A stretch of DNA of 64,000 nucleotides from Idiomarina piscisalsi. Lineage in GTDB: Bacteria > Pseudomonadota > Gammaproteobacteria > Enterobacterales > Alteromonadaceae. Each line of letters begins with the position of its first letter. The first letter of the stretch is position 1. Below, piece after piece: positions 27,925-41,237 of this stretch. The position numbers and the translations under genes were made by a program. The stretch covers positions 372,001 to 436,000 of the forward strand of contig NZ_PIQA01000001.1 in the NCBI RefSeq assembly GCF_003987095.1. The letters are read 5' to 3'. The notes beneath the pieces are model-generated. The model saw only the letters and a program-made list of their open reading frames with translations. It was not told the origin of the DNA and did no database searches.

Positions 27925-28689
27925 TTAAACAGAAATATTGTCAGACGGCTCAGGTCTGTTTTTCTCTATAACTGTTACGCCAATAATCTCTTTATAGACC
28001 ACACCTATCAGATTATAAATCATAGGCAGCATCCAAATAAGCCCTAAGCCGAATGGAATAATGGCCAAAAATAGTGCGCCCATAATAAGCAAGAACAAGA
28101 CAATAAATTTAGGTAACTTGTAATGCGTAATACGGAAAGAATAATACAACGCATTTAACGGACTAACGCCTCGCTCAATAACAAGAGGCATGGCTAGCGC
28201 AAGCACTACCGTTAAATACAAAGACCCAAGCAATCCTAGGTTCGGATGCAGCTGACCCAGTAACAACGTCAGAATAATATTTAAGACCGTTGCAATAAGT
28301 GACACAACAATAAGTGGCATTAGGCGCTGAAAACCATCAAATACTTGAGTTGCTTTGGTTTTTATGTCGACGCTGTGTTTTATGCCCATCAACATAAGTC
28401 CACCGAGAAGTGGTGCGTTAATAACCGCTTGAATAATACTGGTTAAAAATTGCAGCTCGAGGGAGTTCTCAAAACTTTCCAGCGAGAAGAAATTAATAAG
28501 CACCAACACCATTAAAACGTTAATGCCAAATAGAATTAAAAAGCCGCCTAATAAAGAGCCAAGATGGTTCTTAGTGACATTAAAAGACTGCTCTATTACG
28601 TTTTTTAAAGAGAAGTCGTATTTGCCGGTCAAAGCATCGGTTAATGAGCCGCCTACTATTAGCTTGTTATCATTCACAAAAATTACCAC
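27925..28689 (-). CDS. Uncharacterised polytopic membrane protein
   Basis: A 254-residue protein with about six hydrophobic helices (from [21 protein letters not shown] to the C-terminal cluster near residues 195-235) and short polar ends. The N-terminal part [17 protein letters not shown] and the repeated Gly/Pro-containing helices resemble the BPSS1780/DUF-type membrane families, but I cannot name it. Start is GTG; a second GTG lies 12 bases on and no strong ribosome site distinguishes them. It heads an operon with bax and reads away from rluE. Confidence 0.65.
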   Translation of the reverse strand: MVIFVNDNKLIVGGSLTDALTGKYDFSLKNVIEQSFNVTKNHLGSLLGGFLILFGINVLMVLVLINFFSLESFENSLELQFLTSIIQAVINAPLLGGLMLMGIKHSVDIKTKATQVFDGFQRLMPLIVVSLIATVLNIILTLLLGQLHPNLGLLGSLYLTVVLALAMPLVIERGVSPLNALYYSFRITHYKLPKFIVLFLLIMGALFLAIIPFGLGLIWMLPMIYNLIGVVYKEIIGVTVIEKNRPEPSDNISV

Positions 28690-28782
28690 ACTTTAATTGC
28701 TGAGTCGGTTAAAATAGCGCCCGCTATACTAGAGCATCCACATCGACAATCCAATAATTTCGATAAACACTTAAGGAGTCTC

Positions 28783-29361
28783 ATGCAGAAAAAACGTAAA
28801 GAACGTCCTGCGAACCCCAAATTGGTTTTGCTTAATAAACCTTACGGTGTTTTATCGCAATTTAGCGGCGAAGCAGACGATGATACCTTAAAAAACTATA
28901 TTCCTCATAAAGACGTTTACCCTGCCGGGCGACTCGATAAAGACAGCGAAGGTTTGTTATTGCTGACCAATGACGGTGTGTATCAGGCGAGACTTGCGAA
29001 CCCTAAGTATAAGGTATGGAAGACATATTGGGTTCAGATCGAAGGCGAGCCGACTGAAGAGCAACTGGAAGCACTTCGTCACGGTGTTGAGCTAAAAGAT
29101 GGCCTAACCCGCCCGGCAGAAGCTTTTGTTATGCCCGAGCCGAATAACTTATGGCCCCGTAACCCGCCTATTAGAGAGCGAAAGTCGATTCCGGACACAT
29201 GGCTTTGCATAAAAATAAGAGAAGGCAAAAACAGACAGGTTCGTCGCATGACAGCACACGTTGGACTACCAACGTTAAGGTTGATAAGAGCCGCAGTCGG
29301 CCCTTTTCAGTTAAAAGGATTACAGCCGGGACAATGGCGTGAAGAGCCTCCGGTTTGGTAA
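28783..29361 (+). CDS. rluE: 23S rRNA pseudouridine(2457) synthase RluE
   Basis: An RsuA-family pseudouridine synthase of 192 residues. The catalytic aspartate is in [20 protein letters not shown] (about 46-65), and [24 protein letters not shown] is the family C-terminal motif. There is no S4 domain, consistent with RluE. AAGGAG lies before the ATG. In E. coli rluE is followed by nudJ and mnmA; nudJ is missing here. Confidence 0.92.
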   Translation: MQKKRKERPANPKLVLLNKPYGVLSQFSGEADDDTLKNYIPHKDVYPAGRLDKDSEGLLLLTNDGVYQARLANPKYKVWKTYWVQIEGEPTEEQLEALRHGVELKDGLTRPAEAFVMPEPNNLWPRNPPIRERKSIPDTWLCIKIREGKNRQVRRMTAHVGLPTLRLIRAAVGPFQLKGLQPGQWREEPPVW

Positions 29362-29439
29362 ACCTTTGACTACCGCTGTGACGGTGAAAATGATAGAATA
29401 CGCGCCAATTTTAGTACGCCAAAACGTCCGAGCAAATTT

Positions 29440-30551
29440 ATGAGTGAAGCAGTAAAAAAAGTCATTGTCGGAATGTCCGGAGGAGTCGACTCCTCTGTCT
29501 CAGCATATCTTCTAAAACAACAGGGCTACCATGTTGAAGGCCTGTTTATGAAAAACTGGGAAGAAGACGACACGGACGAGTATTGTGCGGCCGCCGACGA
29601 CTTGGCTGACGCTGAAAAAGTTTGCGAAACCCTGGGTATTGAACTGCACACCATTAACTTTGCTGCGGAATACTGGGATAACGTCTTTGAGTATTTCCTG
29701 GAAGAGTACAAAGCCGGCCGTACTCCGAACCCGGACATCATGTGCAACAAAGAGATTAAGTTTAAAGCCTTTCTTGAGTTTGCTGCCGAAGCGCTGGACG
29801 CCGATTATATCGCCACAGGCCATTATGTTCGCCGCCAATATGACGGCAAAAAATGGCAAATGCTGCGTGGATTGGACAATAACAAAGATCAAAGCTACTT
29901 CTTGTATACACTGAGTCATGAGCATATCGCGCAGACACTATTTCCGGTTGGCGAATTGGAAAAGCCTGAAGTTCGACGTATTGCCGAGGAACAAGGCTTA
30001 GTAACGGCGGATAAAAAAGACTCTACCGGTATTTGTTTTATTGGTGAACGTAAGTTTAAAGATTTTCTACAGCAGTATCTGCCGGCTAAGCCTGGTGACA
30101 TCGAAACCGTCGACGGTGATGTTCTTGGGCAGCATGAAGGTTTAATGTACCACACGCTTGGTCAACGCAAAGGTTTACATATTGGTGGCCTAGCTAACGC
30201 TTCTGACGACCCTTGGTATGTGGTCGATAAGGACGTTGAACGTAACGTACTGATTGTTGCACAAGGCAAGAACCACCCTCGCCTATACTCTAAAGGCTTA
30301 ATTGCCGGTCAGCTGCATTGGGTGAACCGGGAAACGCCTGTGAAACCGTTCCGCTGTGCCGTAAAAACGCGTTATCGCCAAAACGATATCGCCTGTCAGG
30401 TAACACCATTAAACAATGGTGACGTTCATGTTGAGTTTGACGACCCCGTTGCCGCAGTTACACCAGGCCAGTCAGCGGTGTTCTATATCGATAACGTCTG
30501 CCTTGGGGGCGGTATTATTGAAAAACGCCTGACCGATTTTGAGGTAAAACT

Positions 30552-30555
<4 letters not shown>
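29440..30555 (+). CDS. mnmA: tRNA 2-thiouridylase MnmA
   Basis: Forms 2-thiouridine at position 34 of tRNAs for Lys, Glu and Gln. The 371-residue protein has the PP-loop [15 protein letters not shown] (about 12-26), the active cysteine in [11 protein letters not shown] (about 100-110) and the second in [15 protein letters not shown] (about 197-211). The stop overlaps hflD by 4 bases (ATGA). The order mnmA-hflD-purB is conserved across gammaproteobacteria. Confidence 0.97.
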
Positions 30556-33711
<3,156 letters not shown>

Positions 33712-33744
33712 TTCTGTAAAGAGAAGTTGATAAACACCTGTTTG

Positions 33745-33756
33745 AATACGCGTATT
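33745..33756. promoter_or_regulatory. Short palindrome upstream of leucine dehydrogenase
   Basis: AATACG-CGTATT is a perfect 12-bp palindrome 82 bases before the start codon. A longer, imperfect inverted pair GCGAAC (33775-33780) and GTTCGC (33800-33805) follows and is trailed by six T. One or both may control the gene; the regulator is unknown. Confidence 0.3.
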
Positions 33757-33837
33757 TATTGACTTTATTCAGTAGCGAACGGTTGCCCTACGTGGTAATG
33801 TTCGCGCAATTTTTTAAGCAATAAGGAATTAGAATTC

Positions 33838-34875
33838 ATGTCTCTATTCGAGCACCCTGAATTTGATAATCACGAGCAAGTTGTATTCTGTCATGACCAG
33901 AAATCTGGCTTGAAAGCAATTATTGCTATTCATGACACTACATTAGGTCCAAGCCTTGGCGGTACTCGCCTTTGGAACTATAGCTCATCAGCTGAAGCAC
34001 TAACTGACGTATTGCGCCTGTCTCGTGGTATGACTTATAAAAGTGCAATGGCAGGTCTGCCATTAGGTGGTGGTAAAGCGGTTATTATTGGCGACCCAAA
34101 AAAAATTAAAAACGAAGAGCTGTTCCGCGCTTATGGCCGTTTTATCGAGTCGTTAAGTGGTCGTTACATTACCGCAGAAGACGTCAACATCCGCACTGAA
34201 GATATAGACATCGTTGCAAAAGAAACCAGCCACGTAGCAGGTACTGCTGACAAGGCCGGCGACCCTTCTCCACACACAGCTTTGGGTACTTACCTGGGCT
34301 TAAAAGCGGCAGCAAAACACCGTTTAGGCAGCGAAGACTTAAAAGGCGTAAAAATTGCTGTGCAAGGTTTAGGCTCGGTCGGTTATGACTTTGCTAAGCA
34401 CTGTGCAGAAGACGGTGCTGAGCTTATCGTTACCGATATAAACGAAGAGTCTGTTGAGCGTGCGGTTAAAGAATTACGCGCAAAAGCGGTTGGTTTGGAT
34501 GAAATATACGACGTTGATGCTGATATTTACGCACCTTGTGCATTAGGCGCAACCATTAACGATGAAACACTGAAGCAACTTAAGGTGAAAATCATTGCCG
34601 GTAGCGCAAACAACCAGCTAGCGAACCCTAAGCATGACCAGGCTGTTAAAGACATGGGCATTTTGTACGCGCCCGACTACGTCATTAATGCCGGTGGTGT
34701 TATTCATGTCTGCTCTGAAGCGGCCAATATGAGTCTGGAAGAAACGGATAAGCGTGTTCGCGCTATTTACGACACTCTGGACAAGCTGTTTGCACGAGCT
34801 AAAGAGGAAGATCGCCCAACAGGTGTTATTGCTGATGAGATGGCAAGAGAAATCATTGCCAAAGGCAAGCAGTAA
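33838..34875 (+). CDS. ldh: Leucine (branched-chain amino acid) dehydrogenase
   Basis: Oxidatively deaminates leucine, valine and isoleucine with NAD to the 2-oxoacids, the first step of their catabolism. The 345-residue protein has TRLWNYSS, the substrate lysine segment KSAMAGLPLGGGKAVI (Lys68 and Lys80 as in Bacillus enzymes), and the NAD-binding KIAVQGLGSVGYDFA. The later steps (bkd, liu genes) are not in the window. A gene of this kind is common in Idiomarina-like marine bacteria that live on peptides. Confidence 0.95.
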   Translation: MSLFEHPEFDNHEQVVFCHDQKSGLKAIIAIHDTTLGPSLGGTRLWNYSSSAEALTDVLRLSRGMTYKSAMAGLPLGGGKAVIIGDPKKIKNEELFRAYGRFIESLSGRYITAEDVNIRTEDIDIVAKETSHVAGTADKAGDPSPHTALGTYLGLKAAAKHRLGSEDLKGVKIAVQGLGSVGYDFAKHCAEDGAELIVTDINEESVERAVKELRAKAVGLDEIYDVDADIYAPCALGATINDETLKQLKVKIIAGSANNQLANPKHDQAVKDMGILYAPDYVINAGGVIHVCSEAANMSLEETDKRVRAIYDTLDKLFARAKEEDRPTGVIADEMAREIIAKGKQ

Positions 34876-34888
34876 ATACGCTGATAAA

Positions 34889-34914
34889 AAAGCCTGGTGA
34901 TTAAACCAGGCTTT
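34889..34914 (-). terminator. ydiJ terminator with the stop codon in its loop
   Basis: AAAGCCTGGT (34889-34898) pairs with ACCAGGCTTT (34905-34914). On the reverse strand six T follow. The 6-base loop contains the ydiJ TAA, so the last four codons form one arm of the terminator. Confidence 0.85.
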
Positions 34915-37900
34915 GCAGAATAACTTCGAGCGGGTGTTTCACCCGCTTTTTTTCTACCCGTTTTACTTGCGAGCGGCAGGAAAATCCGGTAACCAGAACA
35001 CCTGAAGCCCCATAACGCTGAACCGCGTCGTGCCAACCCATGTGATACAAACCCATACTGTCATCCAGGTTTTTAACCTCATGACCAAAAGTACCCGCCA
35101 TACCACAACAACCGACATTAACAATATCCAGAGTGAGACCCAGCTTAGCGAACAGCGTTTGCCATTGTTTCGCTGACTCAGGAACAAAGCTTTGTTCAGT
35201 ACAGTGCAGCAGCAGCCCATAGTGACTTGATCGTTTTTGATCGTGCGACTCAAAGTCCACAGACATAAGCCATTCAATAACCGTACTCACATTAACCGGA
35301 GGCAGCTCGCCATTACAGGCTTTTCGGTATTCATCCCTAAAAATTAATGCTGTTGAAGAGTCTGGCCCAACAAGACGAATATCAGCATCGGACAGCGGCT
35401 GTAACTGTTCGGTCACTTTACGCGCAGTTTCGTCAAAATCGCTCAGAAAGCCTTTTACGTGTTGCGCCTTACCGTGCCCTGAAAACGGCAGCAATATTGG
35501 CTTGTAACCGAGTTTGGAAATCAAATGTCCCAAAGCGAGAACAAACTCTGCTTCATAAAAGCTGGTGAATGGATCCTGAACAATAACAACGGCTCTGCTT
35601 CTATCCCTTTCAGATAACTGGAGAACCTCCCGGGTATCCAAAATATCAAACCCACTCTGCCTCCAACCGCTCAGTAAATCTGGCGTTGAAAAGCTTGGCG
35701 TATCTACATAACCCACAATATGTTTAAGCGCCCAGCGAGATGCCGGGTTATTAATCAACATATTACTAGCGGTTGGGAAACGACTTGCCAGACGTCCGGT
35801 TTTTTCAACATTTTTAACCAAATAGTCCTTCAATGGACGGAAATATCGGCTGTAGTAATGTTCATAAAACCTCGCACGAAACGTCGGCACATCGACTTTT
35901 ACCGGGCACTGGTTGGTGCACGCCTTACAGGCTAAACATTTGTCCATGGAGTCTTTCACTTCATGGCTAAAGTCATCCAATGGTTTGAACTTACGCGATA
36001 ATTTTTCAAAAAAACCGCTTTGTTCAGGAGCCTGTGTCGCGTCGTACCCTTCTTTTTGTGTCAGCCGCAGCCACTCACGCACTAGTCCTGCTCGGCCTTT
36101 CGGTGAATAACGCCTGTCGCGTGTCACTTTATAAGACGGGCACATAGCCGATGCAGTGTCGTAGTTAAAGCAAAGACCATTACCGTTACAGTCCATTGCG
36201 TTTTGGTAGCTTTCACGTGTCTCAATCGGTATTTGCCGGTCATAGTAGCCACGCTTTATCGCATCCACTGAAACTAATTGAGCTTCTGTGCTAATTGGCG
36301 TGCAAATTTTTCCTGGATTGAGCTGATTATTGGCATCAAAACTGGCTTTTATTTTTTGCAGCTCTTTGTATAACTCGTTACCAAAGAATTTAGGCGCGTA
36401 TTCGGAGCGATACCCTTTACCGTGTTCGCCCCACATTAAGCCGCCGTATTTTTGCGTCAGTGCAGCCACTTCATCGCTCACTTCTCGCAACAAGTTTTCG
36501 TCTGCGGGTTCCGTTAAGTCAAGCGCAGGTCGAACATGCAAAACACCAGCGTCGGCGTGACCGAACATGCCATAATCTAAGCCCTTACTGTCTAGCAAAG
36601 CCCTGAATTCATTAATAAATGGTGCCAGTTTTTCAGGCGGCACGGCTGTGTCTTCGGCAAAAGCAACGGGTTTGCGTCGTCCTTTTGTTGCTCCCAACAA
36701 GCCGACTGACTTTTTGCGCATTGCGTAAATCAGTTGGATGCTCGGTAAATCATCACAAATTTGATAGCCAATAACCCCCTGGTTGTCTTTACTCTTAATG
36801 AGTTTGTCCAGGCGCTGACAAAGCGTATTGACCTTAGTATCTATGTCATCTTGGTCAAGTCCGGTAAACTCGACCATATTAATGCCGTCCATGCGTTTGC
36901 CTTCAACGTCTTCAAGCAAGTGTGACACAGACTTCCAGATGATATCTTCCCGCGCAAGGTTCAGCACCTTACTGTCAACAGTTTCGACCGACGTCGCATT
37001 TGCTTCCACCAGGAATGGCGCATTTTCTAAGGCAGCCTGGAAATTAGAGTACTTAACGTTAACCAGCACACGATGCTTAGGAATCGGCGTAATATTTAGA
37101 CGCGCTTCGCTGACAAATCCAAGTGTTCCTTCAGAGCCGGCAATGATACGTGATACATCAATAAGCTGCTCTTTCGGGTTGTAGGCGTGTTTTAAATCGT
37201 AACCGGTAAGGAAACGATTCAGCGGCGGGAATTTATCCGCTATTAACTGCTCTTCGCCAACACAAGTGTCTATGACCTGCCTATAGATTCTGGCTATGCG
37301 GTCACTCCCTTGTGCAATGCTTTCTGCTTGCTCAAGTGATACCGGACCACTGTCCAGAACCTTTCCGTCAATTAGTACGGTTTTAAGCTCGAGAATATGG
37401 TCGCTGGTTTTTCCGTAAACCAAAGAGCCCTGCCCGGAAGCATCGGTGTTAATCATGCCCCCCAGTGTTGCCCTGTTGCTGGTCGACAGGTCAGGCGAGA
37501 AGAAATAGCCATGCGGGCGCAACGCATCGTTTAACTGGTCTTTTACCACTCCGGACTGCACGCGAACCCAGCCTTCTTCGGCATTCACTTCCAGTACTTT
37601 ATTCATGTGTCGACTCATGTCGACCACAATGCCGGAGGTTAATGACTGACCATTGGTGCCAGTACCACCGCCTCGGGGAGAGAATTGAATATCAGAAAAC
37701 TCATCCTGACCGGCTAACTTCATCACCAGAACAAGATCAGATTGCTTTTTAGGGTATAAAACTGCCTGAGGTAACTGTTGATAAACGCTGTTATCGGTAG
37801 CGGCAATAAGCCGCCCCGAATAACTCACATCTATTTCGCCGGAGAATCCAGAGCCTTTTAATGACTTTAAAAAACTCTGGTAGTTTTCCGGTAACGCACT

Positions 37901-37930
37901 TTCCGCTGAAACTTTCGGTAATGCGGTCAT
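34901..37930 (-). CDS. ydiJ: FAD-linked D-2-hydroxyacid dehydrogenase with Fe-S domain (YdiJ)
   Basis: A 1,009-residue fusion. The N-terminal half is a VAO-type FAD domain (FSPRGGGTGTNGQSLTSGIVVD, about 84-105) with its C-terminal catalytic cap (GMFGHADAGVLHVRP). The second half has a ferredoxin-type cluster (CLACKACTNQCPVKVDVP, about 666-683) preceded by CNGNGLC, and a terminal CCG-type domain (GCCGMAGTFGHE). Homologues have been associated with D-2-hydroxyglutarate or D-lactate oxidation; I believe the former is reported for E. coli YdiJ. It follows ppsA by 2 bases, so they are cotranscribed, linking a 2-hydroxyacid oxidation to gluconeogenesis. Confidence 0.9.
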   Translation of the reverse strand: MTALPKVSAESALPENYQSFLKSLKGSGFSGEIDVSYSGRLIAATDNSVYQQLPQAVLYPKKQSDLVLVMKLAGQDEFSDIQFSPRGGGTGTNGQSLTSGIVVDMSRHMNKVLEVNAEEGWVRVQSGVVKDQLNDALRPHGYFFSPDLSTSNRATLGGMINTDASGQGSLVYGKTSDHILELKTVLIDGKVLDSGPVSLEQAESIAQGSDRIARIYRQVIDTCVGEEQLIADKFPPLNRFLTGYDLKHAYNPKEQLIDVSRIIAGSEGTLGFVSEARLNITPIPKHRVLVNVKYSNFQAALENAPFLVEANATSVETVDSKVLNLAREDIIWKSVSHLLEDVEGKRMDGINMVEFTGLDQDDIDTKVNTLCQRLDKLIKSKDNQGVIGYQICDDLPSIQLIYAMRKKSVGLLGATKGRRKPVAFAEDTAVPPEKLAPFINEFRALLDSKGLDYGMFGHADAGVLHVRPALDLTEPADENLLREVSDEVAALTQKYGGLMWGEHGKGYRSEYAPKFFGNELYKELQKIKASFDANNQLNPGKICTPISTEAQLVSVDAIKRGYYDRQIPIETRESYQNAMDCNGNGLCFNYDTASAMCPSYKVTRDRRYSPKGRAGLVREWLRLTQKEGYDATQAPEQSGFFEKLSRKFKPLDDFSHEVKDSMDKCLACKACTNQCPVKVDVPTFRARFYEHYYSRYFRPLKDYLVKNVEKTGRLASRFPTASNMLINNPASRWALKHIVGYVDTPSFSTPDLLSGWRQSGFDILDTREVLQLSERDRSRAVVIVQDPFTSFYEAEFVLALGHLISKLGYKPILLPFSGHGKAQHVKGFLSDFDETARKVTEQLQPLSDADIRLVGPDSSTALIFRDEYRKACNGELPPVNVSTVIEWLMSVDFESHDQKRSSHYGLLLHCTEQSFVPESAKQWQTLFAKLGLTLDIVNVGCCGMAGTFGHEVKNLDDSMGLYHMGWHDAVQRYGASGVLVTGFSCRSQVKRVEKKRVKHPLEVILQSLV
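34929..34953 (+). terminator. Leucine dehydrogenase terminator inside the ydiJ coding end
   Basis: AGCGGGTG-TTT-CACCCGCT followed by a run of seven T reads as an intrinsic terminator in the + direction, 54 bases after the ldh stop. The same bases encode part of the ydiJ C-terminus (EKKRVKHPLE) on the other strand. Confidence 0.85.
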
Positions 37931-37932
37931 AC

Positions 37933-40329
37933 TTATAGGTGTTCCGACAAATACATCCAGGTTTCAATAACGGTGTCAGGGTTCAGTGACACAGAGTCAA
38001 TGCCCTGCTCAACCAACCAAGCAGCAAAGTCGGGATGATCCGACGGCCCCTGACCACAAATACCAACGTATTTACCTCGCTTCTTAGCCGTTTGAATAGC
38101 CATAGCAAGCAGCTTTTTAACGGCTTCATTGCGTTCATCAAATAAATGCGCAATCACACCCGAGTCACGATCAAGCCCCAGGGTTAACTGAGTTAAGTCG
38201 TTAGAGCCAATAGAGAAACCGTCGAATATATCGAGGAATTCGTCAGCGAGCAGTGCATTCGACGGCAACTCACACATCATAATGACGCGCAGACCGTTTT
38301 CGCCTTGTTTTAAACCTTGCTCTTCCAGAAGCTCAATAACTTTGCGACCTTCTTCAAGAGTTCGTACAAATGGGATCATAATTTCGACGTTCGTCAGTCC
38401 CATGTCGTTACGAACCCGTTTAATAGCTTCGCACTCTAATGCAAAGCAGTCACGGAATTCTTCAGAGATATAGCGGGAAGCACCGCGGAACCCAAGCATA
38501 GGGTTCTCTTCGCCCGGTTCGTACTGACTACCGCCAATAAGGTTAGCGTATTCGTTAGACTTAAAGTCAGACATGCGAACAATGACACGCTCGGGTGAGA
38601 AAGCAGCACCTAAGGTAGCAATACCTTCCGCCAAACGCGCAACATAGTACTCGCGAGGACTGCTGTAGCCCGCCATCATTTGGTCGATAGTCGCTTTCAG
38701 ATCATCACTTTGTTCGTCATAGTTCAACAGTGCTTTTGGATGCACGCCTATCATGCGGTTAATAATGAACTCTAAACGCGCTAAGCCAATACCCGCATGA
38801 GGTAAACCAGCAAAATCAAACGCGCGGTCAGGGTTACCAACGTTCATCATAATTTTCAGAGGTAACGGTGGCATAGCATCAATGCGTGACTCGGTGACGT
38901 CAAAATCGAGCTGCCCCTGATAGATATAGCCGGTATCACCCTCAGCACAAGAAACAGTCACTTCCTGGCCATTAGCAATATGATCTGTTGCGTCACCACA
39001 ACCAACAACCGCTGGAATGCCTAACTCACGCGCAATGATAGCCGCGTGACAAGTACGACCACCACGGTTAGTAACAATGGCAGCGGCGCGTTTCATAATA
39101 GGTTCCCAGTCAGGATCCGTCATGTCTGTTACCAGCACATCGCCCGGCTGAACCTTGTCCATTTCACTAATATCATTGAGCACGCGTGCAACACCACGAC
39201 CAATACGCTGGCCGATAGCACGGCCCTGGCAAACTACGTCACTCTTGCTTTTCAGAGCAAAACGCTCAATAGCCTGGCCTTTCTGGTTAGACTGCACCGT
39301 TTCAGGACGTGCCTGAACAATATACAGTTTGCCATCAACGCCATCTTTTGCCCACTCTATGTCCATTGGACGACCATAGTGCTTTTCAATGATAAGCGCC
39401 TGTTTGGCCAGAGCTTCAACTTCGTCGTCAGTAATTGAGAACGTGCGGCTTTTCTCTGTGTCGATGTCTTCAATTAATGTCTGCTTACCGTGCGCACGGT
39501 CTTCTGAGAAAATCATCTGGATTTTCTTGCTGCCTAGTGTGCGTCGCAATACCGACGGGCGCCCTGCTTCTAACGTTGGTTTATGAACGTAGAATTCATC
39601 AGGGTTAACAGCGCCTTGCACGACCATTTCCCCAAGTCCAAAAGACGAGGTAATGAAGACAACATCTTCGAAACCTGACTCGGTATCAATACTGAACATA
39701 ACGCCCGAGGACGAAATATCACTACGCACCATACGCTGAATGCCTGCCGAAAGCGCAACACCACGATGGTCATAGCCCTGGTGAACTCGGTAAGAAATTG
39801 CCCGGTCGTTAAATAATGAAGCGAAAACATGTTTAATGGCTTCCATCACATTGTCTAAGCCACGAACGTTCAGGAATGTTTCCTGCTGTCCGGCAAATGA
39901 CGCATCTGGCATGTCTTCAGCCGTCGCTGAGCTACGTACAGCGAAACTAAACTCGTCGTTGTTTTCGCTCAGCGTTTCAAATGCTGATTTAATGGCATTT
40001 TCAAACTCGCTCTGGAATGGTGTGTCGATTATCCATTGGCGAATTTTTTGACCTGCCTGAGCAAGCGCTTGAACATCATCGACATCGAGGCTGTCGAGCA
40101 AATCGTGAATGCGATCGTTAAGACCACTTTGCTCCAAAAACTGATTATAAGCTTCGGCTGTGGTCGCAAAACCTCCGGGAACTTCAACGCCGGCGCCCGA
40201 TAAGTTGCTGATCATTTCACCCAGAGAGGCGTTTTTGCCTCCCACTCGATTAACGTCCTGCATTCCCAGATCTTGGTACCACACTACGTATTCTTGCACG
40301 TCACAGTCCTCAATTAATTTTTTAGGCAT
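37933..40329 (-). CDS. ppsA: Phosphoenolpyruvate synthase
   Basis: Converts pyruvate and ATP to PEP, AMP and phosphate for gluconeogenesis. The 798 residues have the N-terminal ATP-grasp-like domain ([12 protein letters not shown] and [23 protein letters not shown]), the swivelling phosphohistidine domain ([23 protein letters not shown]) and the C-terminal PEP/pyruvate barrel ending in [14 protein letters not shown]. ppsR, which regulates the enzyme, reads away from it. Confidence 0.98.
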   Translation of the reverse strand: MPKKLIEDCDVQEYVVWYQDLGMQDVNRVGGKNASLGEMISNLSGAGVEVPGGFATTAEAYNQFLEQSGLNDRIHDLLDSLDVDDVQALAQAGQKIRQWIIDTPFQSEFENAIKSAFETLSENNDEFSFAVRSSATAEDMPDASFAGQQETFLNVRGLDNVMEAIKHVFASLFNDRAISYRVHQGYDHRGVALSAGIQRMVRSDISSSGVMFSIDTESGFEDVVFITSSFGLGEMVVQGAVNPDEFYVHKPTLEAGRPSVLRRTLGSKKIQMIFSEDRAHGKQTLIEDIDTEKSRTFSITDDEVEALAKQALIIEKHYGRPMDIEWAKDGVDGKLYIVQARPETVQSNQKGQAIERFALKSKSDVVCQGRAIGQRIGRGVARVLNDISEMDKVQPGDVLVTDMTDPDWEPIMKRAAAIVTNRGGRTCHAAIIARELGIPAVVGCGDATDHIANGQEVTVSCAEGDTGYIYQGQLDFDVTESRIDAMPPLPLKIMMNVGNPDRAFDFAGLPHAGIGLARLEFIINRMIGVHPKALLNYDEQSDDLKATIDQMMAGYSSPREYYVARLAEGIATLGAAFSPERVIVRMSDFKSNEYANLIGGSQYEPGEENPMLGFRGASRYISEEFRDCFALECEAIKRVRNDMGLTNVEIMIPFVRTLEEGRKVIELLEEQGLKQGENGLRVIMMCELPSNALLADEFLDIFDGFSIGSNDLTQLTLGLDRDSGVIAHLFDERNEAVKKLLAMAIQTAKKRGKYVGICGQGPSDHPDFAAWLVEQGIDSVSLNPDTVIETWMYLSEHL

Positions 40330-40407
40330 GGAAGTGTCGGGTATTTTACACTTTATAGCTCAACAAGTTAATATCGCTGTATTAATCCTTTGTAAAAGAG
40401 ACTTAAC

Positions 40408-41217
40408 GTGCGCTACGCCTTTTATATTTCTGACGGCACGGCACTGACCGCTGAGGCCTTTGGTCATGCCCTGCTCTCAATGTTTCCGGTAAAATTCGAG
40501 CATAAAACGCTGCCCTTTATTGATACACAAAAAAAAGCAGAAAATGTCTGTAAAACCATTCAAAAGGCAAAAGAAGAGAGCGGCGAGCCGCCGCTGATAT
40601 TCCATACCTTCGTTAATGAAACGCTAAAGTCAAAAATCACGAATTGCGGGGGCGTTTGCTATGACTTCCTGGATCACTTTGTGACACCGGTTGAGAAAGA
40701 GCTTAACGTTAAAGCCGAACCGAAGACCCACCGCACTCATGGTGTCCATAAGAATTATAATTTCCGAATAGATGCCATTAACTACGCCCTTGATAACGAC
40801 GACGGTAAACGTCTCAACCAGCTTGATAAGGCGGATCTTATTCTGGTAGGCGTTTCAAGAACGGGTAAAACGCCGACAAGCCTTTACTTGGCCATGCAAT
40901 ACGGTATTAAGGTCGCCAACTATCCGCTTACCGACGACGATGACTTTGAACGTTTGCAGTTACCCAAAGAGCTGAAAATGCACAGGCATAAAATTTTTGG
41001 TCTAACGCTCAGCTCTCAGCGCCTGCATGAAATACGCAGTCAGCGTAGGGAAGGCAGCCGTTATGCATCGTTAGCACAGTGTCGGTTTGAGTTGGCTGAA
41101 GTCGAAAAATTGTACCGCCGGGAGGCAATACCTTTTATCAATTCAACGCATTATTCGGTCGAAGAAATTGCCGCGAAGATTCTTGCGAAGACCAACTTAG
41201 AACGGCACCGCTATTAG
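40408..41217 (+). CDS. ppsR: PEP synthase regulatory kinase/pyrophosphorylase PpsR
   Basis: A DUF299 protein that switches PEP synthase off by ADP-dependent phosphorylation and on by Pi-dependent dephosphorylation of a threonine next to the catalytic histidine. 269 residues; the P-loop-like [15 protein letters not shown] lies near residues 151-165, and YFDISDGTAL-like [13 protein letters not shown] opens the protein. It is divergent from ppsA with 78 bases between. The stop codon lies in the loop of a hairpin (41200-41225). Confidence 0.95.
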   Translation: MRYAFYISDGTALTAEAFGHALLSMFPVKFEHKTLPFIDTQKKAENVCKTIQKAKEESGEPPLIFHTFVNETLKSKITNCGGVCYDFLDHFVTPVEKELNVKAEPKTHRTHGVHKNYNFRIDAINYALDNDDGKRLNQLDKADLILVGVSRTGKTPTSLYLAMQYGIKVANYPLTDDDDFERLQLPKELKMHRHKIFGLTLSSQRLHEIRSQRREGSRYASLAQCRFELAEVEKLYRREAIPFINSTHYSVEEIAAKILAKTNLERHRY

Positions 41218-41225
41218 TGCCGTTC
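41200..41225 (+). terminator. Hairpin over the ppsR stop codon
   Basis: GAACGGCAC (41200-41208) and GTGCCGTTC (41217-41225) form a perfect 9-bp stem with an 8-base loop holding most of the TAG stop. The T run after it is poor (CGTTATT), so it is either a weak terminator or a 3' stabiliser for the converging ppsR and DUF1338 messages. Confidence 0.55.
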
Positions 41226-41237
41226 CGTTATTACCGC

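Noticed and set aside
39046-39438. 130-codon + strand frame inside ppsA
   Set aside because: Opposite the phosphohistidine domain of ppsA; composition is that of an antisense shadow.
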